A stretch of DNA of 64,000 nucleotides, from the NCBI GenBank assembly GCA_051715425.1, contig JBPXJS010000045.1:14366-78365 (forward strand), written 5' to 3'. The notes below the pieces were generated by a model, which was not told the origin of the DNA, did no database searches, and worked only from the letters and a program-made list of their open reading frames with translations. The stretch is from JAJTFA01 sp051715425. Its GTDB lineage: Bacteria > Bacteroidota > Bacteroidia > UKL13-3. This document shows positions 26,717 through 35,641 of the stretch, piece by piece (position 1 is the first letter of the stretch; each line of letters opens with the position of its first letter). The position numbers and the translations under genes were made by a program.

Positions 26717-29700
26717 TTACCTCATAATGGTAACATTGCCCTGTATCTGTTTGGTGCCGTAGCAGGTAGCTTTCAGGTTTATTTGCCAAACAAATACATC
26801 ATTGGCGCAGGGTATGCCTCCTGTTTTTCCATCCCATCCTTTATTTGGATCATCCGTTTCAAACAACTTTTTACCCCACCTGTCGTAAACCTGCATCTGG
26901 TAAGTTTCAATGGCTGCCAGGTTGCCTCCCGGTTTAAACTCATCGTTTAGCAGGTTGTTGTCGGGAGTAAAGGCATTGGGTACGTAAAACTTAAACTCTT
27001 TATCCTGGTAGTTAATTGTTGAACTCGCTTCACGGGTTACTCCGCAGCGGGTAACACTTACTTTATAAATTCCGGCACTTTTTACCTGTATTTGTCCTGT
27101 TGTATCTCCGGTCGACCACAGGTAGGTGGCTCTTTCATTACCGGCATCAAGTGTAAATTTGGTATTGTAGCAGGATAGCTGCGGTTCCGGTAAATGTACC
27201 ACCAGATCGCCAAAATGGGAGAGGTGCATGGTATCAGAAAAGTAACATCCGTTTTTGCTTACCCTTAACCAATATTCACCTTCGTCTGTAATTGATATTG
27301 CTGAATCAGTAGCCCCTGTATTCCATAAATAGGTAACCTGTTTTACAGGAGATAAAAGAGTAACCGATTCTCCTTTACAAACGGTGGTATCCTTATGAAG
27401 TGCAAATACGGGTGTTTTTTCAATGCCAATTTGAATGGTGTCGGAATCTTCGCACCCAACATTGTTTTTTGCAGTAACAACAAACTGCCCCGGAGTACTT
27501 ACCCTTATTTTGGAGGTGGTTTCACCGGTATTCCATACATAAGAACAATTGGGGCAGGTGGCATCAAGTTCCTTTTCTGCTCCTTCACAAAGAGAGGAGT
27601 CGGCACCCAGGTTTACCTGAGGGGTGGTTTTAAGGTTAATTAAAATAGTATCGGAAGTAAAACAATGTTCTTTTTGGGCCCTTACCCAATAGGTACCCGT
27701 GGCATTGGCCACAATATAAGGAGCTGTTTCCCCGGTTGACCACAAATAACTGTCGAACTGATTACCGGCATCAAGCAGTTTTCCTGAATTGGCGCAATAG
27801 GTGGTATCATTACCCAAATTAACAGGGCTAAAATGTACTCCCCGCATCATTGCTGTATCATACTTGGTACAACCATTAAACGTAGTGCGCAACCAAATTG
27901 CTCCAACCTGTTTGTAATAAGTGGTGGGAGTAACCGCTCCATTATCCCACAGGTAAGTATAACCCGTGGCACCTTTACCATTAAATAAAACACTGTCATT
28001 GGGGCAAACACTGGTATCATTGCCAATACTATTGGTTGGCATAGGCCTCTCAAACACCAGTACCGTATCTTTATCAGCACAGGTTCCTTTCCAAACAGTT
28101 GCAGTATATATGCTGCTTTGATTTACCGTAATAAAAGAATCTGTGCTGAATGTACTCCATAAATAAGCGTCAAACCCTGCACCTGCGCTTAGTTTAATGG
28201 TGCTTCCGGAACAAAAGAAAGTGTCTTTACCAAGCGCAACATCCGGCTTCGGTTTCATTTCAACAACAATGGTATCCTGGGTAATGCAGTAAGGATCATT
28301 TACCCTTACTATATATGTTCCACTGTTTCCCACTTTAATAGATGGCGTATGTTGGTTTGTGTTGTTCCAGGTAAATTGATAGGGTGTATTGAGTCCGGTG
28401 CTTAATAAAACCGAGTCACCGGGTCGGGCACAAAAACTGGTATCATTACCCAGATTTAATGGAGGCTTTTGCACACGTATTATTTTTGCCGTATCATATG
28501 TAAAACAACCGCTGGAAGCTGATATGGCTTTTACCCAAAACGTGCCTGCCTGTGTGGTGGTAAGGTTACCCGCACTACTGCCATTGCTCCACAAATAATT
28601 AATGCCGGCCGTATTTGGCACCGTAAATGTCACCGGGTTGCCCGCACAGGTAATGGTGTCGGGTCCAATATTTACTGTGGGAGAGGGAATATAGGTAACC
28701 ACAATGCTATCACGTAAAATACAACTGCCTTTTTGGATACGACACCAGTATGTTCCCGGGCCGGTTACTTTAAGTGTGGGCTGATAGGATAAATCCTGCC
28801 ATACGTATGATTGAGGTGCCGGAATACCGGCAGCATTAAGCGTTAGAGACTGGCCTGAACACATGGTGGTATCATTGCCCAGATTTAACTTAATAACATT
28901 GTCGTTAATGATAAAAGTTTTTTGATGTAATACCGTTTGCCCACACTCATTATTAAACACATTGAGGATAACGGTTTCTGTATTTTCATTCAGCAGATCT
29001 TTATACGTTTTCAGGTTAAGCTCTACAATTTCCTGACCGGGTAAAAAAGTAATACTGTCGGGAAATGCCTCGTAATCTACGCCCGGTGTGGCTGTGCCTG
29101 AATAGGTGATATGTACTTTGGCCATTTTATCAATCTGGCAGGCACGTTGAATATATACTTTTACGGGCGAACAGCCTTCGTAAGCCATAGAGTCGACATA
29201 AACAGAGTTTAAATAAGTTGGTGGCAGTTTGCGTAATGTTTGAAACAGGGTTTTATTGGAGCATAAACTTTCGGCTGAGAGAAATACGCCTGAGTCAAAT
29301 GCCGGATCGCCCACATCTGCAATGGCTATTTTGAGGTGATAGGTTTGGCAGGGAATAACTGAACTGGCTGCAGTAAGCACAGTAGTATGCCCATCATACT
29401 GAATAATATTGGAGGTGTTCTGTACATAATATTCGCAATTGGTGCATGGGCCACTGTTGGCTGCACCATTATTCACATTGTTTATGGCAATAGGAGTGGT
29501 GCTGTTTGGAATAAGGGCAATGTTTTTTGTACCTGTAATGCCCGGACCGCTAATAAAAAAAGCAAACACATCATTAAAAGGAGAACCCGAAAATTCGGGG
29601 TACTCTTCGGATGCAAAAATGTATCGGAAATTAACTTCTGTTTCTGATGCCACAAAATCGAACTCAATCATGGCACCATCAGTGGTTGATCCTGTTGTTA

Positions 29701-30043
29701 AAGGATTAAGGTCGGGTATGCCTGCACTTCCGGAACCACTTCCTGCACCACTATTATTATTGGGACCCGGGGCGTTGGAGATATTTCCTGTGGTTAATAG
29801 AATTCCTCTTTCTATTCCATTATGCGGGCCAAAAAACTGGAAATATCCTACGGCATTGGCACTGCCTGTATAAGTGATATTGCTTACGGTAACACCTTTG
29901 CCAAGAAAAATATTCTCTACCAGATACTGAACAGTGGCATTGCTTACGGTTAATTGTGCATTGGTCTCTCCGCTAATAACAGCAAATGCCAGCAGAAATG
30001 TAAAACACTTCAGCAAGCTGAGTTGAGTAGAAGTTTGGGCCAC
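26717..30043 (-). CDS. T9SS type-B surface protein with choice-of-anchor-L domain
   Basis: About 1108 residues with a signal peptide ending near SGETNAQ. Residues about 30-245 match a choice-of-anchor L domain (ILLTTGNISNAPGPNN, FRYIFASEEYPEFSGS). The centre is nine or so repeats of roughly 85 residues, each starting near LGNDT..C, with a YLWSTG-type core, like PKD/Ig-like modules. The C-terminus is the gliding-motility type-B domain (FYVPNAFTPDNNLLNDEFKP, VYDRWGKKLFETDDPN). The encoded start is uncertain: TTG 30049 lies inside a TATATTTG promoter box, so GTG 30043 is preferred. Confidence 0.85.
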   Translation of the reverse strand: MAQTSTQLSLLKCFTFLLAFAVISGETNAQLTVSNATVQYLVENIFLGKGVTVSNITYTGSANAVGYFQFFGPHNGIERGILLTTGNISNAPGPNNNSGAGSGSGSAGIPDLNPLTTGSTTDGAMIEFDFVASETEVNFRYIFASEEYPEFSGSPFNDVFAFFISGPGITGTKNIALIPNSTTPIAINNVNNGAANSGPCTNCEYYVQNTSNIIQYDGHTTVLTAASSVIPCQTYHLKIAIADVGDPAFDSGVFLSAESLCSNKTLFQTLRKLPPTYLNSVYVDSMAYEGCSPVKVYIQRACQIDKMAKVHITYSGTATPGVDYEAFPDSITFLPGQEIVELNLKTYKDLLNENTETVILNVFNNECGQTVLHQKTFIINDNVIKLNLGNDTTMCSGQSLTLNAAGIPAPQSYVWQDLSYQPTLKVTGPGTYWCRIQKGSCILRDSIVVTYIPSPTVNIGPDTITCAGNPVTFTVPNTAGINYLWSNGSSAGNLTTTQAGTFWVKAISASSGCFTYDTAKIIRVQKPPLNLGNDTSFCARPGDSVLLSTGLNTPYQFTWNNTNQHTPSIKVGNSGTYIVRVNDPYCITQDTIVVEMKPKPDVALGKDTFFCSGSTIKLSAGAGFDAYLWSTFSTDSFITVNQSSIYTATVWKGTCADKDTVLVFERPMPTNSIGNDTSVCPNDSVLFNGKGATGYTYLWDNGAVTPTTYYKQVGAIWLRTTFNGCTKYDTAMMRGVHFSPVNLGNDTTYCANSGKLLDAGNQFDSYLWSTGETAPYIVANATGTYWVRAQKEHCFTSDTILINLKTTPQVNLGADSSLCEGAEKELDATCPNCSYVWNTGETTSKIRVSTPGQFVVTAKNNVGCEDSDTIQIGIEKTPVFALHKDTTVCKGESVTLLSPVKQVTYLWNTGATDSAISITDEGEYWLRVSKNGCYFSDTMHLSHFGDLVVHLPEPQLSCYNTKFTLDAGNERATYLWSTGDTTGQIQVKSAGIYKVSVTRCGVTREASSTINYQDKEFKFYVPNAFTPDNNLLNDEFKPGGNLAAIETYQMQVYDRWGKKLFETDDPNKGWDGKTGGIPCANDVFVWQINLKATCYGTKQIQGNVTIMR

Positions 30044-30046
30044 AAT

Positions 30047-30054
30047 CAAATATA
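30047..30054 (-). promoter_or_regulatory. -7 box TATATTTG at the T9SS type-B gene start
   Basis: Exact TAnnTTTG match. Its last three bases are the TTG that a plain ORF call would take as start codon; a GTG comes 3 nt later, so translation may begin almost at the first transcribed base. Confidence 0.35.
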
Positions 30055-30114
30055 AGATAAAAATGGCTGAAGAAAAGCCTAAAATTTTGATAATAAATCA
30101 GCCAGGCGTACAAT

Positions 30115-30268
30115 CTATTTTAGCCAGTAACTAAAACCGATATTCAATGCGGCTTGATAAATGTGTTCTGCCTGTGTTTTATGAAAGGCACAACACAAAG
30201 GCTTAATATCTGGCTACGCTTATTGCTATAAAAACAGCCACCCAAAGGAAACAAACCACCTTTTTCAT
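30115..30268 (-). pseudogene. Possible decayed small exported ORF
   Basis: In the 313-nt gap between the T9SS type-B gene and DUF4290, the minus strand has ATG 30268 encoding a signal-peptide-like MKKVVCFLWVAVFIAISVARY then a stop at 30203. In a shifted frame the text continues to ...AEHIYQAALNIGFSYWLK and a stop at 30115. One frame shift near 30210 would join them to about 43 residues. A TAATTTTG -7 box (30282-30289) precedes the ATG. Evidence is thin: no family, short length. Nothing else is visible in the gap. Confidence 0.25.
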
Positions 30269-30362
30269 TAGTGCCAATGTACAAAATTACCCCATATCAC
30301 AAGCCTTTAAACGTGGAAAAAACACTTGATATAACCCCAATATAACGTAAATTGCAACCCAC

Positions 30363-31106
30363 ATGGAAGCAATAAAAGCAGAATACAATACCGGACGCAA
30401 CAAAATGATTATTTCTGAATACGGCAGAAATATTCAGAAAATGATAGAATACGCAGTAGCCGAGGGCGACAGGGATAAAAGAAACAAACTGGCTCAGGCC
30501 CTTATAGCCCTGATGGGTACCATGAACCCCCACCTGAGGGATGTGGCAGATTATAAGCACAAACTTTGGGATCACCTGTTTGTGATGTCGGATTTTAAAC
30601 TGGATGTGGATTCTCCTTATCCAACACCAAATCCGGAGACCTTGTTCTCCAAACCGCAATCCATGGCTTATCCGCAAAAGAGAATCAGGTTTAAGTTTTA
30701 CGGCAAAAATATTGAACAAATGATTCAGCAGGCTGCCGATATGGAAGATGGACCTACCAAATCCGGCTTTATTAACCTGATTGGCTCTTTTATGAAAAAT
30801 GCCTGCAAAAACTGGAACGAGGAGATGCTGGCCGATGAGGAAATTTTGGCTCATCTGGAAATGTTGTCCGGAGGGCGTATTAAAATGAGCGAAGATGCCG
30901 ATGTGCAGTTTAATGCCCTGCAACAACAAGGCACCTACTACCATAAACGCCCTGATAACAGAGGTGGACAGCAGAACCGAAATAAGCAGGGAGGCAATAA
31001 CCGCAATTTCAGAAACAATAATAATAACAATAATGGTGGCGGTGGCAATAACCGAAACAACCGCAATTTCAGAAACAATAATAACAGAAACAGACCCACC
31101 AACTAA
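30363..31106 (+). CDS. DUF4290 family protein
   Basis: 247 residues. The first 190 residues match the Bacteroidota-only DUF4290 family (YNTGRNKMIISEYGRNIQKMIEYAVA, NLIGSFMKNACKNWN, IKMSEDADVQFN). Its function is unknown. The C-terminal 60 residues are low-complexity Asn/Arg/Gly, with two NNRNFRNNN blocks encoded by a 26-nt direct repeat. Such tails often bind nucleic acid, which is speculation. No signal peptide, so cytoplasmic. leuS follows on the same strand after 76 nt. Confidence 0.85.
   Translation: MEAIKAEYNTGRNKMIISEYGRNIQKMIEYAVAEGDRDKRNKLAQALIALMGTMNPHLRDVADYKHKLWDHLFVMSDFKLDVDSPYPTPNPETLFSKPQSMAYPQKRIRFKFYGKNIEQMIQQAADMEDGPTKSGFINLIGSFMKNACKNWNEEMLADEEILAHLEMLSGGRIKMSEDADVQFNALQQQGTYYHKRPDNRGGQQNRNKQGGNNRNFRNNNNNNNGGGGNNRNNRNFRNNNNRNRPTN
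30999..31084 (+). repeat. 26-nt direct repeat, 60-nt period, in DUF4290 tail
   Basis: The text AACCGCAATTTCAGAAAC followed by AATAATAA occurs at 30999-31024 and 31059-31084. It is coding repetition of an Asn-Arg motif and a slippage-prone spot. Confidence 0.8.
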
Positions 31107-31182
31107 GGTGTGTATGTATAGGGTTGCCTGGTTACCGGGGTTCAATATATCAGGGGGTTAACCGGCAAAGTTTGATACAACA

Positions 31183-34161
31183 ATGAGAGAATACGATTAC
31201 CAAAGGATAGAAGCCCACTGGCAAAACGAGTGGAGAAAACAGCAGATTTATAAAGTTTCCGAGAACGCGGATAAACCCAAATGTTATGTATTGGATATGT
31301 TCCCTTACCCAAGTGGAGCAGGCCTGCATGTAGGGCATCCGCTGGGATATATTGCATCTGATATTTATGCCCGGTACAAACGCCTCAAAGGGTATAATGT
31401 ATTGCATCCAATGGGCTACGATTCTTTTGGTTTGCCGGCTGAGCAATACGCCATCCAAACCGGTCAACACCCTGCAGTAACAACAGAAAAAAATATATCC
31501 CGCTATAGGGAGCAACTCGATAAAATAGGTTTCTGCTATGATTGGGAACGTGAAGTGCGTACTTCCGATCCTGAATATTATAAGTGGACCCAATGGATTT
31601 TTATTCAACTCTACCAATCATGGTACAACCCGGCCACCAACAAAGCCGAGCCTATAGAAACACTGATAGCGCAGTTTAATAAACAAGGATTTTGCGGTGT
31701 AGATGATAGCGTTTTAACAGGTGGAATAGAACTTGATTTTCCTCCTTTTACTGCCGATGAGTGGAAATCTTTTGATGCAGAAAAAAGGGAAGAAGTATTG
31801 CTGGGTTTTCGCCTCGCTTATTTGAGTGAAGCCTATGTAAACTGGTGTCCGAAATTAGGCACCGTGTTGAGTAATGACGAAGTAAAAGACGGGGTGAGCG
31901 AACGTGGCGGATATCCGGTGGAACGTAAGCTGATGAAACAATGGAGCATGCGCATTACGGCATACTCAGAAAGATTGTTGAATGACCTGGAAACAATAGA
32001 CTGGACCGAGAGCCTGAAAGAGGCACAACGCAACTGGATAGGAAAATCTCAGGGAGCAAGCGTGCATTTTGAGGTGCAGGATAGTGCTGTTTCTGTAGAA
32101 GTATTTACCACCAGACCCGATACCATATTTGGGGTAAGTTTTATCGCTATTGCACCTGAATACGAATTTATAAATGAGTTGATGCATCCTGACCAGATGG
32201 AAGAGGTGCAGGCTTATGTGGAGCAGTCTAAAAACCGCAGCGAGCGCGACCGTATGGCCGATGTGAAACGCATTAGCGGTGCATTTACCGGAATGTATGC
32301 CATACATCCTTTTACCAAACAGGAAATACCCATTTGGGTTGCCGATTATGTATTGGCAGGCTACGGAACCGGAGCTGTAATGGGAGTGCCTGCGCACGAT
32401 TCAAGAGATTTTGCATTTGCAAGGCATTTTAAATTGCCTGTAGTACCTGTGATTGAAGCACCTGCCGGACACGATTTGGAGAAAGAGAGTTATGATGCCA
32501 AAGAAGGTAAACTGATTAACTCTGGTTTCCTCAACGGAATGGATGTGAAGCAGGCATTAAAAAGGGCCATTGAAGAAATAGAAAAACAAGGCTTTGGCAA
32601 AGGCAAAACCAATTACCGCCTGCGTGATGCCATATTTGGCCGCCAACGCTACTGGGGCGAGCCAATTCCGGTATATTACAAAAATGGAATTGCACATTGT
32701 ATTCCGGAAGATAAACTGCCGTTGGTATTGCCCGAGGTAGATAAGTTTTTGCCTACAGAGGATGGAGAACCACCTTTGGCACGTGCGGAAAAATGGGTGT
32801 GGAATGAAGAAAAAGGGGAGGTAGCTACTGAAGGTTACCCTATTGAAACCACCACCATGCCAGGATGGGCGGGCAGCAGTTGGTACTTTTTGCGTTATAT
32901 GGATCCCAAAAATAGTAAGGAGTTTGTAAGCAAAGCTGCGGCCGACTATTGGCAAAATGTAGACCTGTATTTGGGCGGAAGTGAACACGCCACCGGGCAT
33001 TTGTTGTATGTGCGTTTTTGGACCAAATTCCTTTACGACCGCGGATTTATCTCTGTAACAGAACCTGCTAAAAAACTGATTAATCAGGGGATGATACAGG
33101 GGAGAAGTAATTATACAATACGATATAGTATAGGTAAAATAATTGCTTCAGAGGAGAAATATGTCAATACGAACATTTATTTATCATTAGGTGTATCGAA
33201 AAAATTGGAGAATGGAACATACTCTCCAAGTGATTTTATAAAAATTCTTGAAGCTCAAGTTGGAGAAGAATATCTAAAAACTGTTTTTAATAAATCTTCT
33301 CCTGATGAAGGTATAAAGGGACATCTTACAACACAGATTTATGTTGACGTTAAGTATGTGAAGAACGATATTGTTGTAGATTTAGCAAAAATGCAGAAAG
33401 AAGATCTGCGTTTCAATGAAGCGAAGTTCATTCATGAGGAAAATGGGGAGTTCGTTTGTGGTAGTATTGACAGCGAAAAAATGTCAAAGTCTAAGTATAA
33501 CGTGGTTACCCCTGACTCCATTATTGAAGATTACGGTGCCGATACCTTGCGCTTATATGAAATGTTTTTAGGCCCCTTAGAACAAAGCAAACCATGGAGC
33601 ACACAAGGCATTGAAGGTGTACATCGCTTTTTAAAGAAACTCTGGAAACTGTTTTATAATGCCGAGGGGCAATTGATTGTTACCAAGGATGAAGCCGATA
33701 AAAAAGAACTGAAAGCCCTGCATAAACTGATTAAGAAAGTAGGAGAGGATATAGAAGGATTTTCGTTTAATACATCGGTAAGCAGCTTTATGATTTGTGT
33801 AAACGAACTCACTGACCTGAAATGCAGCAAGCACGTTGTTTTGCAGGATTTTCTTGTTTGCCTTTCTCCTTATGCACCGCATATAGCAGAAGAACTGTGG
33901 CAAACCCTTGGAAATACAAACAGTATCATCAACGCAACTTTCCCTGTATTTAATGCCGAATACCTGATTGAGGATAGCTTTAGTTACCCCATTTCCATTA
34001 ATGGAAAACATAGAACCAATATTGAGTTTAGCCTGCAGGCCACTGCTTCAGAAGTAGAACAAGCCGTTCTTGCAGATGAAACCGTACAGAAATGGCTGGA
34101 AGGCAAAGCACCCAAAAAAGTGATTTTTGTGAAAGGGAAAATTGTGAACGTGGTGATTTAA
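31183..34161 (+). CDS. leuS: Leucyl-tRNA synthetase
   Basis: 992 residues, a Bacteroidota-type LeuRS. Motifs: PYPSGAGLHVGHPLGY (HIGH-like), the CP1 editing domain (TTRPDTIFG, YGTGAVMGVPAHDSRD), MIQGRS, KMSKS at residues 766-770, then the anticodon-binding and C-terminal domains. It charges tRNA-Leu and edits misacylated products. The stretch 33103-33500 (about residues 641-772) is markedly richer in A+T and uses different codons (many ATA, TCT, AGA, TTA) than the rest of the gene, and its protein text departs from the usual insertion domain. That suggests a replaced segment, though the frame is intact. Confidence 0.95.
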   Translation: MREYDYQRIEAHWQNEWRKQQIYKVSENADKPKCYVLDMFPYPSGAGLHVGHPLGYIASDIYARYKRLKGYNVLHPMGYDSFGLPAEQYAIQTGQHPAVTTEKNISRYREQLDKIGFCYDWEREVRTSDPEYYKWTQWIFIQLYQSWYNPATNKAEPIETLIAQFNKQGFCGVDDSVLTGGIELDFPPFTADEWKSFDAEKREEVLLGFRLAYLSEAYVNWCPKLGTVLSNDEVKDGVSERGGYPVERKLMKQWSMRITAYSERLLNDLETIDWTESLKEAQRNWIGKSQGASVHFEVQDSAVSVEVFTTRPDTIFGVSFIAIAPEYEFINELMHPDQMEEVQAYVEQSKNRSERDRMADVKRISGAFTGMYAIHPFTKQEIPIWVADYVLAGYGTGAVMGVPAHDSRDFAFARHFKLPVVPVIEAPAGHDLEKESYDAKEGKLINSGFLNGMDVKQALKRAIEEIEKQGFGKGKTNYRLRDAIFGRQRYWGEPIPVYYKNGIAHCIPEDKLPLVLPEVDKFLPTEDGEPPLARAEKWVWNEEKGEVATEGYPIETTTMPGWAGSSWYFLRYMDPKNSKEFVSKAAADYWQNVDLYLGGSEHATGHLLYVRFWTKFLYDRGFISVTEPAKKLINQGMIQGRSNYTIRYSIGKIIASEEKYVNTNIYLSLGVSKKLENGTYSPSDFIKILEAQVGEEYLKTVFNKSSPDEGIKGHLTTQIYVDVKYVKNDIVVDLAKMQKEDLRFNEAKFIHEENGEFVCGSIDSEKMSKSKYNVVTPDSIIEDYGADTLRLYEMFLGPLEQSKPWSTQGIEGVHRFLKKLWKLFYNAEGQLIVTKDEADKKELKALHKLIKKVGEDIEGFSFNTSVSSFMICVNELTDLKCSKHVVLQDFLVCLSPYAPHIAEELWQTLGNTNSIINATFPVFNAEYLIEDSFSYPISINGKHRTNIEFSLQATASEVEQAVLADETVQKWLEGKAPKKVIFVKGKIVNVVI

Positions 34162-34183
34162 TTACACTTTACCGATCTGCTTT

Positions 34184-34645
34184 TTAATTAAACAAACCGC
34201 TTTCGTATCCGTCATCAACCAGCAGGTTGTCTCCATCAGCAGCGGCTGTTGCCAGTTTATCGCAATGTTCATTCTCTTTATGCCCTGCATGGCCCTTTAT
34301 CCACCTGAAGGTAATATGTTGATGGGGGTATATTTTTAAAAAGCGTTTCCACAGGTCAGCATTCTTTTTGCCTTTAAAGTCTTTTTTCTCCCAATCAAAC
34401 ACCCATCTTTTTTCTACCGATTCACACACATATTTCGAGTCGGTGTAAATGGTAATAAAAGTTCCTTTCAGTTTCATGGATTCCAGAGCGGTAATTACGG
34501 CCAGGAGTTCCATTCTGTTATTGGTTGTCATGCGGTAACCGGCCGATAGTTCTTTGCGGTGTTTCCCCGAAACCATTACAGCTCCATAACCGCCCGGTCC
34601 GGGGTTTCCTCTGGCTGCCCCATCAGTATATATCGTAATCTGCAT
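34184..34645 (-). CDS. rnhA: Ribonuclease HI
   Basis: 153 residues, full-length single-domain RNase HI. The catalytic acidic residues are visible: D in IYTDGAARGNPGPGGYG, E in NNRMELLAVITALE, D in TIYTDSKYV, and D in HCDKLATAAA. It cuts the RNA strand of RNA-DNA hybrids, for example Okazaki primers and R-loops. No signal peptide. It is the last gene of a minus-strand series folC - small exported protein - GNAT - rnhA; it is convergent with leuS (22 nt). Confidence 0.95.
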   Translation of the reverse strand: MQITIYTDGAARGNPGPGGYGAVMVSGKHRKELSAGYRMTTNNRMELLAVITALESMKLKGTFITIYTDSKYVCESVEKRWVFDWEKKDFKGKKNADLWKRFLKIYPHQHITFRWIKGHAGHKENEHCDKLATAAADGDNLLVDDGYESGLFN

Positions 34646-34648
34646 CTG

Positions 34649-35095
34649 TTAAAGGCTAATTCTGAAAACGGTCCATTCATCCATGGCTTTGGCTCCCATT
34701 GATTTGTAGAAGTCTATGGCTGGTGTATTCCAGTCGAGCACACTCCATTCCACGCGTCCGCAATCTTGTGCTTTGGCTTTATCAATTAAGGCGGTAAGGA
34801 GGGCTTTCCCGTAACCGTTGCCCCTGTGTTCAGGCAAAACAAATAAATCTTCGAGGTATATACCCGGTTTTGCACGGAAAGTGGAGTAGTTGTAAAAATA
34901 GAGGGCAAATCCGACCGGTGTTTCCCCTTCATAGCACAACAATACCTCTGCAAATGGTTTGGTACCAAATAACGTATCGTTCAATTTTTCTTCGGTGGTT
35001 TCTACTTCATGCAGCAGTTTCTCATATTCTGCAATACCTTTAATAAATTCAAGTATCAGCGGAACGTCTGCCTTTACAGCTTCTCTTATAATCAT
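34649..35095 (-). CDS. GNAT acetyltransferase
   Basis: 148 residues, one GNAT domain with the acetyl-CoA loop HRGNGYGKALL and the C-terminal NTPAIDFYKSMGAKAMDEW motif. The family transfers acetyl groups from acetyl-CoA to amines; the start MIIREAVKADVPL and the overall pattern look like diamine/thialysine acetyltransferases, not certain. ATG 35095 is preferred over a 33-codon extension that overlaps the upstream gene. The stop of the upstream gene lies 1 nt before this ATG, so the two are coupled. Confidence 0.85.
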   Translation of the reverse strand: MIIREAVKADVPLILEFIKGIAEYEKLLHEVETTEEKLNDTLFGTKPFAEVLLCYEGETPVGFALYFYNYSTFRAKPGIYLEDLFVLPEHRGNGYGKALLTALIDKAKAQDCGRVEWSVLDWNTPAIDFYKSMGAKAMDEWTVFRISL

Positions 35096-35096
35096 A

Positions 35097-35630
35097 CTAT
35101 TTTTTAGGAGTGGTAGGGATTTTATAGCGTGCAGTAAATTTTTTTCTGATGGCTCCTGAAGACAGGTTTCCTTTTGGGGGAATAACGATATCAACAGAAA
35201 TAAGCCAAGTGCTATTGTTTATTTTTTTACCGGTTACCGTACCTTCTTTAATGATAAAATACCCGCGATCGGCACAAAAACAGGCCTTTTGAAATACAGC
35301 ATTGGCCTTGGCAAGAGATGCCCCTTTTAACACAAAACTGGTTGTTTTTGGTGGCGATAACTGGAATGTGAAGGATTCAAAATATTCATCATCACTCATT
35401 TCCGGATATTCCGGTGCCTGATAATTGTATTGCAAAACCCACATGCTTCCTTTGCTCATTTTGGGATAGATGTTTACGGAATCATTGGCTTCTCCCCGGT
35501 TGAGGGCAAGTGTGGAGTTGCGGAAAATAATGGCTTCTGTTTTAGCCGGATTGGGTTTTGACGGTTTTTCCTGTGCTATACCTGCCAGGGTAAACAGTAT
35601 AAAAGAAGCACTCAACATTAATTTCATCAT
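35097..35630 (-). CDS. Small exported protein, unknown function
   Basis: 177 residues with a signal peptide (MMKLMLSASFILFTLAGIAQ). No family recognised. The rest is beta-rich with a CFCADRGYFIIKEGTVTGKK segment that looks like a lipoprotein-like or curli-type beta domain, but I cannot name it. No T9SS sorting domain. It sits between folC (12 nt upstream) and the GNAT gene, likely in one operon. Confidence 0.6.
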   Translation of the reverse strand: MMKLMLSASFILFTLAGIAQEKPSKPNPAKTEAIIFRNSTLALNRGEANDSVNIYPKMSKGSMWVLQYNYQAPEYPEMSDDEYFESFTFQLSPPKTTSFVLKGASLAKANAVFQKACFCADRGYFIIKEGTVTGKKINNSTWLISVDIVIPPKGNLSSGAIRKKFTARYKIPTTPKK

Positions 35631-35641
35631 GGTTTTTGTAT

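Noticed and set aside
30297..31145. A 282-residue minus-strand ORF over DUF4290
   Set aside because: Antisense of a recognised plus-strand family; its Ile/Val-rich part mirrors the Asn-rich tail.
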